Origin: Chloroflexota bacterium
GTDB taxonomy: Bacteria; Chloroflexota; Dehalococcoidia; Lucifugimonadales; Lucifugimonadaceae
Assembly: GCA_027618835.1 (NCBI GenBank)
Contig: JAQCHZ010000014.1
Span: forward strand, 1-64,000
Direction of reading: 5' to 3'
Length of the DNA stretch: 64,000 bases
Shown: one piece after another, positions 17,439-25,348 of the stretch
How positions within the stretch are numbered: the first letter of the stretch is position 1
Layout: the number at the start of each line of letters is the position of its first letter
Notes under the pieces: model-generated
Seen by the model: only the letters and a program-made list of their open reading frames with translations
The model's database searches: none
Told to the model about the DNA's origin: nothing
Translations under genes and position numbers: made by a program

Positions 17439-18784
17439 TCTGAGTTACTGGCTGAGTTGCTAGATGAGCTATCGGTCGCAGGATCGTTTGCGGGATGCGT
17501 TGATTTGGTGGATTTACGAAGTAAGGCTGGCCATTTGAGGGCTGCAAATACGGTAGCTGTTAATCCGATAGCACCCAGCGTACCGATCATCGCTGCCGAG
17601 CCAATATCTTCTGATATCCACCCGCCAAGCAAAAGCCCCAATGGCAAACCGTATATGCCGAGCGACCTGATTCCCATCACGCGTCCTCGGGTTTCTGCTG
17701 GTGCGGATCGTAGTAACCCGACAACCATTCCGACGAACGTCGCACCACCGCTGAATCCCCAAAAAACGAGTATCAGGGCGAATAGCCAGAGCGGAGGTAC
17801 GAGCGCGAGGGTGAGCATTAGCGCGTGCCATATCAACGATCCGACGATCATTATTCGCGCAGGGTTACTTACGTTCGGTCGCAGACCGATTGCCAACGCA
17901 CCGGCGAGCGCACCGATCGATGCTGAAGCCGCCAATAAGCCGATTCTGGTTCCACCTAGACCGAACAGTTCATCGCCAATAACCGTCATCAGCCCATTAA
18001 CGATAGGGAACGCCGTGAATTCGATGAGGAACGAGAAGAAGATCAGCCCGGGAAGCAATTCGCTTTGTCTCACATAGCGAAATCCCTCACGTAGACCCGT
18101 TCTAATGCTTTCAGCATGGACAGTGTTAGCCACAACTCTCGATGTGACCTTGAGCGATGCGAGCGTCGCCAGCAGGTAAAGAACTGTTATTGCCAAATAA
18201 GCCCAATCAAGACCGAGCGTTGCAAAAATCGTTCCACCGGCAATCGAGCCGACCACTCTTGCGCCGTCTAGCGTCGAGCGAGAAAGTCCTATTGCACCGT
18301 GAAGCGAGTGAGCAGGAACAACGTCGGCAGTCAGTGCTTGAACGAGCACAAGATCGAGCATCCGAACCATGCTGCCCAAAGTGACGATTACGTAGGCATG
18401 CCACAGTTCGAGGGTATCTGTGAAGACGAGAATCGTGAGTACGATTGCCAAAACCGCACCGAATACTCGCACCCAAACTTGCAATTTCTTGCGGTCGAAC
18501 CGGTCGACCATTAATCCATAAAGCGGACCCAGCAATGTTCCTGCGAATTTGAGAGCGCCGATTAGTCCGACGAGCATAGGCGAGCCGGTGTCGCGTAGAA
18601 CGAACATCGCCAGAACGATGATCTCCATTTCGATCGCCCATAGGCTGAGCGCTTCTGAAGACCACACGAACTTGTAGTCGCCGTATCGCAAAACGCTAAA
18701 CGGGTTAAATCCTGTGCCACACGTCGAGTCACCAGATATTTCATCTTGCGTGACAGTTGATTCAGAGTGTGGAGGTTTTACCAT
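17435..18784 (-). CDS. MFS transporter
   Basis: A 449-aa MFS protein. A hydrophilic N-terminal tail of about 25 residues precedes 'FSVLRYGDYKFVWSSEALSL', the usual start of helix 1 in this group. The loop 2-3 motif is 'GLMVDRFDRKKLQVW' and the mirror loop 'ETRGRVMGIRSLG' lies in the C-half. The C-terminus is a Ser/Asn/Asp-rich tail. It overlaps the HAD gene by 4 nt and follows another MFS gene by 47 bp. Similar length and layout to its two neighbours point to tandem duplication followed by divergence. Substrate unknown. Confidence 0.88.
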   Translation of the reverse strand: MVKPPHSESTVTQDEISGDSTCGTGFNPFSVLRYGDYKFVWSSEALSLWAIEMEIIVLAMFVLRDTGSPMLVGLIGALKFAGTLLGPLYGLMVDRFDRKKLQVWVRVFGAVLAIVLTILVFTDTLELWHAYVIVTLGSMVRMLDLVLVQALTADVVPAHSLHGAIGLSRSTLDGARVVGSIAGGTIFATLGLDWAYLAITVLYLLATLASLKVTSRVVANTVHAESIRTGLREGFRYVRQSELLPGLIFFSFLIEFTAFPIVNGLMTVIGDELFGLGGTRIGLLAASASIGALAGALAIGLRPNVSNPARIMIVGSLIWHALMLTLALVPPLWLFALILVFWGFSGGATFVGMVVGLLRSAPAETRGRVMGIRSLGIYGLPLGLLLGGWISEDIGSAAMIGTLGAIGLTATVFAALKWPALLRKSTKSTHPANDPATDSSSSNSASNSE

Positions 18785-18831
18785 CGGCGCGATTTTGTCA
18801 TGCCGTGATAGGAATCAGGGAAGCGTACTCG

Positions 18832-19935
18832 TTAACGAGCTTTCCGCACCGCTGGCGTGAGAATTATTGCTGAACCTGCAACAGTCAAGCCACCGGCAAT
18901 CCCGAGGAACAGTGTCGGTGCTATTCCGATTGTTTCGATTCCGACTCCCCCCAAAATCCATCCCAGTTGGTGTGTGAGTACGACCATGAAGTACAGACTC
19001 ATTACTCGACCCCGCATTTCCGCGGACGCCGTAGTCTGTAAAAGCACTGGCACGGAAATCATCCAAGCCGAGAACGCTAGTCCCAGCAAGACCATAGAAA
19101 TTCCCGTGATGACAACGTTTGGAGCGATTGCAAACAATCCGATAGACGCGTTGAACAGCAATATCCCGAATATTAGAAGGTAGCCTTTTCTGATTTTTGA
19201 GCTTAGGGCGAACAGCACTGCCGACCCGATCAATGCGCCGACGCCGTTAAGGCCAAGGATCACTCCGTACCCGAACTCGCCAAGCCCAAGTTCATCTTGA
19301 ACTTTTACCGGAATTGCCGGTTGGTACGTACCCATAAAAAGAGCGCTCGAACCAATAATCAACAACGCCCGTATGATCGGCGTGCGGTATGAGTACGCTA
19401 GTCCGTCTTTGATGTCGGAAATCATATTTCTGCCACTGGGTACTGATACGTACCGAGTTTTCACGGAGAAAATCATCAGCGCTGAAAAACCGTATAAACC
19501 AGCTAGGGCATAAAACGCCATGTCATGACCGAGCAGAAGCAAAAGACCACCGACGCTTGGACCAGCGATCGTCGCTGTCATCGATATTCCGGTGTTGAGG
19601 CTAGAAGCCGAGACGAGTCGCTCTCGACCTACTACGTCAACTGCGAATGCCTGACTCGTCGGGTTGTGTAAGGCAAACATTGATCCCGTAACGAGCGAGA
19701 TTGGAATCAGGTGCCACCACTCGAACAGATCGGTAGTTAGTAGCACGGCAGTAAGGAACGCCATTGAGGTGATGACGAGTTTGGTTCGCCAGAGTAATTG
19801 CCACCGTTCGGTTCTATCAGCCAGTGCACCGCCGATCAGGGACATAGAAATTATCGCTATTCCGGGCATTGCGTTTACGAGGCCCATCAGCATTGGCGAA
19901 TCGGTGCGTTCCAGCACGATCCACGCTTGAGCCAT
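18832..19935 (-). CDS. MFS transporter; listed start is probably too short
   Basis: From the ATG at 19935 the product has 367 aa and begins 'MAQAWIVLERTDSPMLMG', which in the family is the end of helix 1. The same frame stays open upstream to a TAA at 20113-20115 and encodes 'FSILTIRDYRLLILSNLAT', a convincing helix 1 and preceding loop, so the real protein is about 420 aa. No ATG, GTG or TTG exists in that extension; see the separate feature. The rest is normal: 'GGALADRTERWQLLW' in loop 2-3 and 'EMRGRVMSLYFM' in the C-half. First gene of the MFS-MFS-HAD-MFS run. Confidence 0.85.
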   Translation of the reverse strand: MAQAWIVLERTDSPMLMGLVNAMPGIAIISMSLIGGALADRTERWQLLWRTKLVITSMAFLTAVLLTTDLFEWWHLIPISLVTGSMFALHNPTSQAFAVDVVGRERLVSASSLNTGISMTATIAGPSVGGLLLLLGHDMAFYALAGLYGFSALMIFSVKTRYVSVPSGRNMISDIKDGLAYSYRTPIIRALLIIGSSALFMGTYQPAIPVKVQDELGLGEFGYGVILGLNGVGALIGSAVLFALSSKIRKGYLLIFGILLFNASIGLFAIAPNVVITGISMVLLGLAFSAWMISVPVLLQTTASAEMRGRVMSLYFMVVLTHQLGWILGGVGIETIGIAPTLFLGIAGGLTVAGSAIILTPAVRKAR

Positions 19936-20103
19936 GTTTCGTATCTGATAGCCAGCGAATGTAGCTAGGTTCGATAGGATCAGCAGGCGATAGTCGCGGA
20001 TCGTCAGGATGCTGAATGCTCCACCTGAGTTCGATCTTGGGGCGGGAATGACTGATTCTTCAACAGTCTTCGACCCAGCCGTATTTACGCTGTTTTCTGG
20101 CAG
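19936..20103 (-). other. in-frame N-terminal extension of the MFS gene without a canonical start codon
   Basis: The minus-strand frame of the MFS gene is open from just after a TAA at 20113-20115. It encodes 'IRDYRLLILSNLATFAGYQ' directly before the ATG at 19935, matching helix 1 of the two neighbouring MFS proteins. The only initiator-like codon is a CTG at 20103, with AAGAGA five bases upstream. An ATG at 20144 lies in another frame and runs into a stop after 12 codons; a single-base shift would join it to the MFS frame. So either a CTG start, a frameshift lesion or an indel error is involved. Confidence 0.6.
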
Positions 20104-20138
20104 GACTATCTCTTAAACGGGATGCGACCCGCAGGAAT

Positions 20139-20166
20139 GGACATATTCGAAAAATCCAATATGTCA
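20139..20166. repeat. inverted repeat gacatatt...aatatgtc
   Basis: An 8-bp perfect inverted repeat with a 10-nt AT-rich spacer in the 250-bp gap between enzyme C and the MFS run. It could be an operator or the 5' hairpin of the MFS mRNA; no T-tract follows on either strand. The rest of the gap holds a GC-rich alternating purine/pyrimidine tract at about 20213-20229. Confidence 0.35.
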
Positions 20167-20367
20167 CCGTGAATTGCCGGTTGATATAGCGAATGCTGAT
20201 GAAGCTAATGGACGTGTGTGCGTGCGCCCGAACACGCACCCTCGCACGTGACACGCGCATGTAGCGCGAGAAATTCAAGGCATCACTGAGTCGTCGAATA
20301 TCACTTGATTGCAGAAATCCCAACTTGGCGAGTTGTAATTCGACTCTCGTTCGGGTGACTCTGCGAT

Positions 20368-21558
20368 TTAGTGCTTCACGATGAACGGTTCAAGCAACGC
20401 TTCGTTGATTTCAACACCTATTCCTGGTCGATCGGGGAGTGTGAACCCTCCATCGGCATAGCTCCAAGCTGAATCCGATGCTTTGTCGAGACGATCTGAT
20501 AGACCGCCCTGGAATTCCTGAAGGTATTCGGGCGGGGCAACGGCGGCGCATTGAAGAGTCGCAGCTTGGAACACCGAAACGCCAGTTCCCATGTGCGGGG
20601 TGGTCTTAATTCCAGCCTTAGCGGCGATGTCCATCTGGGCCATGTAGTCGGTGAAACCGGTTCGCCCGATATCAGGCTGGTACACGTCGAGAGCTCGAGG
20701 TTGCTGCACCCATTGCTCCATTTGATAGCGAGACCTGAAATGCTCACCAAGAGCGATGTCGGCACCCGGTTTTTTAACGAGTTCCTGATGGCCAATAAGA
20801 TCTTCTGGTTGGAGCGGACACTCGAAGAAACGTACATTTCGTTTGCCGTATTCCAACTTTCCTATTTCAGCGGATTCGTGCGAGCCCATCCACAACGTGT
20901 CGACCATCCACTGCTCAAGCTCTGGAGCGCCTGCAATTAATCCGTCAAGCTCAGCGGTTCCGGCTTCGACGTCGGCAGTAAGGAATATTTTTGCTCCACG
21001 TAGCCCCGTATCGATCCACGTTTTTACGTGCTCAATTCTTTCGTCGAGAGTAGCGCGTCGGACACCTGACAAGTACACGTCGAACTGGCTTCGGGGGTTC
21101 GGATCAAGTAGTGCGGCTACCGGAGATTGCTCACGTTTACCGATGGCATCCCATATTGCAATGTCGATGGCGGCTAGGGCATCGAGCCAGTATCCCGACG
21201 AGTAGCCACGCCCGCGTTGTGTGTCGTAAAGGAAATCCCATAGTGCTCTGGGATTCTCGTATTCCTGTCCTTCAATCATCTGAGCAAGGATGTTGTTCAC
21301 TATGAGGGTTACCACCTCTGGGCCTATTCCGGCGTTCGCTTCGCCCCAGCCGACTGTTCCATCGGAGAGAGTCACTTTTACGAGGGGAGTTTCGATGTTG
21401 AGAGCATAGACGGTCTGCCATCCTTGCTTGAACTCGAACCGTTCGGTTTGGCGATCGCCTTCGTTCGCTCGGTAAGTCTCCCAGTACGAAGCAGTGTTCT
21501 TGAAAGCTAGGTGAATCGATTCGACTGACTTGACGCTGAAGCTTGTGTTAATCGGCAT
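20368..21558 (-). CDS. divergent enolase-superfamily enzyme (enzyme C)
   Basis: A 396-aa protein from the ATG at 21558; the 43 codons upstream in the track have no family match. The barrel motifs are present but altered: a lysine in 'RGAKIFLT' (K190), first metal ligand probably D220 in 'MVDTLWM', second E246 in 'FFECPL' (Cys where Glu/Asp is usual), third E272 in 'LGEHFRS' (His where Arg is usual) and H322 in 'TTPHMGTG'. The C-terminal 'DRPGIGVEIN' is standard for the superfamily. It should bind Mg and a carboxylate substrate, but the changed residues suggest a substrate unlike those of enzymes A and B. It is 250 bp upstream of the MFS run on the same strand. Confidence 0.82.
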   Translation of the reverse strand: MPINTSFSVKSVESIHLAFKNTASYWETYRANEGDRQTERFEFKQGWQTVYALNIETPLVKVTLSDGTVGWGEANAGIGPEVVTLIVNNILAQMIEGQEYENPRALWDFLYDTQRGRGYSSGYWLDALAAIDIAIWDAIGKREQSPVAALLDPNPRSQFDVYLSGVRRATLDERIEHVKTWIDTGLRGAKIFLTADVEAGTAELDGLIAGAPELEQWMVDTLWMGSHESAEIGKLEYGKRNVRFFECPLQPEDLIGHQELVKKPGADIALGEHFRSRYQMEQWVQQPRALDVYQPDIGRTGFTDYMAQMDIAAKAGIKTTPHMGTGVSVFQAATLQCAAVAPPEYLQEFQGGLSDRLDKASDSAWSYADGGFTLPDRPGIGVEINEALLEPFIVKH

Positions 21559-21723
21559 TTGGAGTCTCGATCCGCCGGAATTGTTCTTGAAACCCGTGGC
21601 GAATACAGAGGTGAAGTTTGGAATTGAGCATCGGAAGTTTACCCATAGGGAATGTGCGTTGGTAGTAATAGCGACGATGTTTTGCACTTACCGTGAACCG
21701 TGCTAAAACTATATTAACGGACG

Positions 21724-21751
21724 TTGACTTTTCATATCAGACGTGTATATT
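21724..21751 (+). promoter_or_regulatory. sigma-70-type promoter of the solute-binding protein gene
   Basis: TTGACT and TATATT are separated by 16 bp, close to the vegetative consensus. Transcription would start near 21759 and leave a leader of about 200 nt before the ATG at 21958. The leader contains a short perfect hairpin (gaaagg-tttt-cctttc, near 21850-21865). Confidence 0.6.
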
Positions 21752-21945
21752 TTCCGACTGCTTACGTTGGTGGGATTGGGTAGGTTTTTACTATTCAAAC
21801 GCCGCGTAACAGGGCAATTACTAAGCCGAGGCACGGCTGGCAACGAGTTGAAAGGTTTTCCTTTCACTAGAGTTGCCGGGCAGACCTTGGTGATAGAAAA
21901 GGGTAGATTTTCTCTTGAAAATTCACCTTTCTTATTTGGCCTTTC

Positions 21946-21950
21946 GGAGG
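21946..21950 (+). promoter_or_regulatory. strong ribosome binding site GGAGG
   Basis: GGAGG lies 7 nt before the ATG at 21958, the best Shine-Dalgarno match in the window, consistent with high expression of the solute-binding lipoprotein. Confidence 0.75.
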
Positions 21951-21957
21951 AAATAGT

Positions 21958-24072
21958 ATGAATCTTAGTTTGAACAAGAAATGGGCACCAGTGTTTTTAG
22001 CACTGGCAAGCTTGCTCCTTGTTGCTGCAATCGCCTGTGGCGGTGACAGTGACGATGGTGACAGCGGCTCATCAGCTGGTGGTGGGGCAGCAGCAGCAGC
22101 AGCTACCGCCGCTCCAGCAGCTACTGCGGCTCCAGCAGCTACTGCGAAGCCTGCTGCCAGCGGTGGTACCAGTGACGCAGCAGCTAAAGCAGCACCAGCC
22201 GCAACAGTGGCAAAGGGTGCGGCAGCAGCTGCTACCAAGGCACCCAATGTAACGGGTGGACCTGAAGGCTCACTAGTACGGGCATTCCGTACTCTTGAAT
22301 CTGTCTATGGTATTGGCTATGTAGGCCCTTACCGCGATTCAGCAACGAACCAACTTGGTGGTGTTGAAGAGTCACTCTTCAACTTCGAAAACGGTAACCC
22401 AATGAATCCGTTCCTTCTGGACACATGGGAAATTGACGCTGCTGGTACACGTGCACGAATGACTCTTAAAAAGGGTCTGAAATTCCAGAGCCCAATCGGC
22501 TATGAAAACAAAGACTTCGGTGAGCTTGACGCTGCCGAGCTTGTCGAGTGGTTCAACCGCTCGAACGCAACGACGAACCCTGAGTCCACATATGGTGACG
22601 CTGGTGATTTCGCTGCAATCTTCTTGGAAGCTAAAGTTGTTGACCAGTACACGATCGAAATCGGTCTTGTATCTCCGGTTTACTACTGCCTGCCGGTATC
22701 TCAGTTCGGTTGTCTTTCAGCCGCACGTGGTCCGCACAAGGTAACGTCTGCAGACACAGAAGGTGTTGAGTGGGCTCGAGCCCACCACGTTGGTACAGGT
22801 CCTTACGTACAGGGCGCCTGCACACCAGGTGACCGCTGCACAGTTCACGCAGTATCAGATCACTGGCGAAAGGTTGGTAACGTTGCATCAATTACAGGAA
22901 TTCAGGTTCCTGAAGCAACAACCCAAATCGCTATGCTCAAGAACGGCGCGATTGACATGACCGTGCTTGACTACAAGCTCCTCCCAGACGTGATTGCCGA
23001 CGGCTTCACATTCTTGGAGACCATGCCTGGTGGTTTCGTTGGTCAGTCAATTCTCTTCCCAGGAAACCTCTGGGAGCACTCGCACGCTCGAACTAGCGAG
23101 CCTCTGGCGCCATGGGACAGTCCTCCTCTTGAGAAGGACTACCCTTGGATCGGTAACCCTTGGGGAACTCAGGGTGACACTTGTACAGATGGTGATGGTG
23201 TAGGCCGCACTCTCTGTGGCAACGCTCCTTACACGGACGTTGACAATGCTGCTGGTATCGACGACATGGAACAGGCTCGACTCGTTCGACTTGCTCTTTC
23301 GATCGCTATCGACCGTGGTGCAATCAATGACGTTCTTTTGAACGGTATTGGTACTCCGATTTACTCTGAGTACATGGGTCCTGAGTACCCTGGATGGGAC
23401 GCTTCCCGCGAGACCGGTTGTTGGGACTGGGTCGGTGGAACAATCTCTTGCTCAGGTACGATGCAAAGTGTTCCTTGGGAAATCGCTGATGGTGACCTAA
23501 CGGTTGCTGGCGACTTGCTGACCACTGCTGGTTACCCACTAGTAAGTGGTAAGCGTCAAGGCTTTGAGCCTTTGACTCTCCAGGCCTACTCCGCTGAAGC
23601 AGGACCTGTTGGTCTTGAAGTAGCTGACACTGTCATGTCCGACTGGTCCCGTCTCGGTATCGAGATCTCTGGTCTGATAGAGGACTACGGTGGAGTGATC
23701 AGCCCACGAATGCGACAGCGCATTCAGTACTTACCTGTTCTAAAGAACGGTGACGTTCACTCGAACGTATACCCAATCGACTGGCCGATGCCTACGGTGG
23801 ATACATCGTCGTCACGACCTGGTTGGGGTGTTGGTTTCGAGTCACAGGCTGGTGCGAAGTGGTTGTTCGAAATTCTTGGTGAAAAGGACGCTAGCGTCCG
23901 AGCTGAGAAGCACCTGAATTGGGTTGACTACAGCATGTACTGGCTGCAATACGCCGGTGTATTCCAGGTTCCTAAAGGAATCGTTGTAAACGACCGAATC
24001 AAGTCATGGGACGGCTACCAGCAGCACTACTCAAACGTGTCTGGTAACCCTGAGTTCATTGAACTCAACTAA
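21958..24072 (+). CDS. ABC transporter solute-binding lipoprotein (SBP_bac_5, peptide/nickel type)
   Basis: A 704-aa lipoprotein. The signal peptide ends in the lipobox 'LVAAIAC' (Cys27), followed by a Gly/Asp/Ser stretch and a low-complexity Ala/Pro/Thr linker ('AAPAATAAPAAT' repeats) of about 60 residues that would hold the domain off the membrane. The rest is a family-5 binding protein: 'VEESLFNFENGNPMNPFLL', 'WEIDAAGTRARMTLKKGLKF', 'GTGPYV' (about 281) and 'QARLVRLALSIAIDRGAIND' (about 440). It is longer than the usual 500-550 aa because of the linker and internal loops. Substrates of the family include peptides, opines, glycosides and metals; this one cannot be assigned. Codon use is noticeably more restricted than in neighbours, pointing to high expression. 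It has its own promoter and a strong terminator. Confidence 0.9.
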   Translation: MNLSLNKKWAPVFLALASLLLVAAIACGGDSDDGDSGSSAGGGAAAAAATAAPAATAAPAATAKPAASGGTSDAAAKAAPAATVAKGAAAAATKAPNVTGGPEGSLVRAFRTLESVYGIGYVGPYRDSATNQLGGVEESLFNFENGNPMNPFLLDTWEIDAAGTRARMTLKKGLKFQSPIGYENKDFGELDAAELVEWFNRSNATTNPESTYGDAGDFAAIFLEAKVVDQYTIEIGLVSPVYYCLPVSQFGCLSAARGPHKVTSADTEGVEWARAHHVGTGPYVQGACTPGDRCTVHAVSDHWRKVGNVASITGIQVPEATTQIAMLKNGAIDMTVLDYKLLPDVIADGFTFLETMPGGFVGQSILFPGNLWEHSHARTSEPLAPWDSPPLEKDYPWIGNPWGTQGDTCTDGDGVGRTLCGNAPYTDVDNAAGIDDMEQARLVRLALSIAIDRGAINDVLLNGIGTPIYSEYMGPEYPGWDASRETGCWDWVGGTISCSGTMQSVPWEIADGDLTVAGDLLTTAGYPLVSGKRQGFEPLTLQAYSAEAGPVGLEVADTVMSDWSRLGIEISGLIEDYGGVISPRMRQRIQYLPVLKNGDVHSNVYPIDWPMPTVDTSSSRPGWGVGFESQAGAKWLFEILGEKDASVRAEKHLNWVDYSMYWLQYAGVFQVPKGIVVNDRIKSWDGYQQHYSNVSGNPEFIELN

Positions 24073-24110
24073 GGGTCAATGCTCTTAGGAAGCAACTAAC
24101 TTGCTTACTT

Positions 24111-24150
24111 AGACGGGGGTCGGATTTTCCGGCCCCCGTCTTTATTTAAA
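24111..24150 (+). terminator. intrinsic terminator after the solute-binding protein gene
   Basis: Stem agacgggggtcgga / tccggcccccgtct (one G-U pair) with a short TT loop, followed by TTTATTT. It separates the binding-protein transcript from the permeases. Confidence 0.88.
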
Positions 24151-24226
24151 CGTGATTTGTAACGAAGTTTGGATTCAGCGCAATTAGTAGGTGCGCTGAA
24201 CTGGCAATTACGTTAGTTAGTGGTCG

Positions 24227-24255
24227 TTGACATAGATCATGCAGAATGCTAAATT
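24227..24255 (+). promoter_or_regulatory. sigma-70-type promoter of the permease pair
   Basis: TTGACA and TAAATT are separated by 17 bp, a near-consensus match, about 120 bp before the first permease ATG (24386). Together with the terminator at 24111-24150 this gives the permeases an independent, probably lower, level of transcription. The remaining bases of the 313-bp gap show nothing else. Confidence 0.6.
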
Positions 24256-24385
24256 TCCGCTGCGCTTACAGTGTTATGAAGTCACTTATTGACTTGATTT
24301 CGAGTAAGATGCGTTTCTGCATGGAGAGTCGGCAGACCACATGGCGAATGGGCCGTTGTGGAACAATTTCGGAAGTACTTAATAA

Positions 24386-25336
24386 ATGGCTAATTTTCTA
24401 GCAAGACGATTCCTATCTTCGTTGATCTCTGTGATTGGGGCAACGTGGGCGATTTTCATCTTGATCCAATTCCACAGTGACCCACGTGAGTTGTTCGTTC
24501 CGGACTCCGGATTTGGCATTACTCAAGAACAGTGGGAAAATCTGGGCGAACGAATGGGGTTGAATGACCCACTTTGGAAGCAGTACGTCAATTGGATAGG
24601 TAACACCCTTAGAGGTGACCTTGGTGTATCCCTTGCTCGTGACCGTGCAGTTGTCGATCTGATCAAGGGCAAGATTGGTGCAACGGTGCAACTTGCTGTT
24701 GGTGGTTGGATATTTGCGATTGCCCTAGGTATTCCGATGGGGGTGTTAGCTGCAGTAAAGCGCGGCACTTTCTGGGACTATTTCGGCAGAATGATGGCCA
24801 TCGTCGGTCAAGCGGCTCCGCCGTTCGTGACGGCTCTGGTGGCAATCTGGATCTTCGCTGTTTGGCTTGATTGGCTGCCGGCCGGAGGACGCTCACCTGA
24901 TTTCAATTGGAAGGAATACATTCTTCCATGTATGGCTCTCGGTTGGGGTGCTGCGGCTAGCCTTATGCGCCTTACCCGTTCTTCAATGCTTGAAGTTATG
25001 GACTCGGAGTACATCCGTCTTGCTCGAGCCAAGGGCGTTGGCTGGAACTTGGTCATCTACAAGCACGCTTTGCGTAACGCATTGATCGCCCCGGTAACTT
25101 CGGCTCTATTAGTGTTCTCGGGCTGGTTGAACGGTGCGCTGGTTGTCGAGATCGTGTTCTCGTGGCCTGGCATCGGTTACGACGCTTTGTTCCGTGCGGT
25201 AAACGACAACGACTTCCCGTTATTGCTCGGAACAGTGTTCATATTCATTCTGATCTATTTGGTGTTTGCAACTCTGGCCGATATTGCATACACACTAATC
25301 GACCCCCGAGTACGTCTCGGCAACTCTGCGGACTAA
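24386..25336 (+). CDS. ABC transporter permease, DppB/OppB type
   Basis: A 316-aa inner-membrane permease with about six helices. The N-terminal 'FLARRFLSSLISVIGATWAIF' is typical of DppB/OppB proteins, as is the periplasmic loop ending 'YVNWIGNTLRGDLGVSL'. The cytoplasmic EAA loop that docks on the ATPase reads 'EYIRLARAKGVGWNLVIYKHALRNALI' (about residues 212-238). It should form a heterodimer with the next gene product and receive substrate from the lipoprotein encoded upstream. The two genes are separated by only 12 bp. No ATP-binding subunit is encoded nearby. Confidence 0.92.
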   Translation: MANFLARRFLSSLISVIGATWAIFILIQFHSDPRELFVPDSGFGITQEQWENLGERMGLNDPLWKQYVNWIGNTLRGDLGVSLARDRAVVDLIKGKIGATVQLAVGGWIFAIALGIPMGVLAAVKRGTFWDYFGRMMAIVGQAAPPFVTALVAIWIFAVWLDWLPAGGRSPDFNWKEYILPCMALGWGAAASLMRLTRSSMLEVMDSEYIRLARAKGVGWNLVIYKHALRNALIAPVTSALLVFSGWLNGALVVEIVFSWPGIGYDALFRAVNDNDFPLLLGTVFIFILIYLVFATLADIAYTLIDPRVRLGNSAD

Positions 25337-25348
25337 CGAGGAGTACTC

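Noticed and set aside
21743-21961. 72-codon plus-strand ORF before the solute-binding protein
   Set aside because: Lies in the leader after a strong promoter, has no ribosome site and overlaps the true start; leader RNA is a better reading.
22019-22252. Gln/Leu-rich 77-codon ORF
   Set aside because: A frame-shifted reading of the repetitive Ala/Pro linker of the solute-binding protein.
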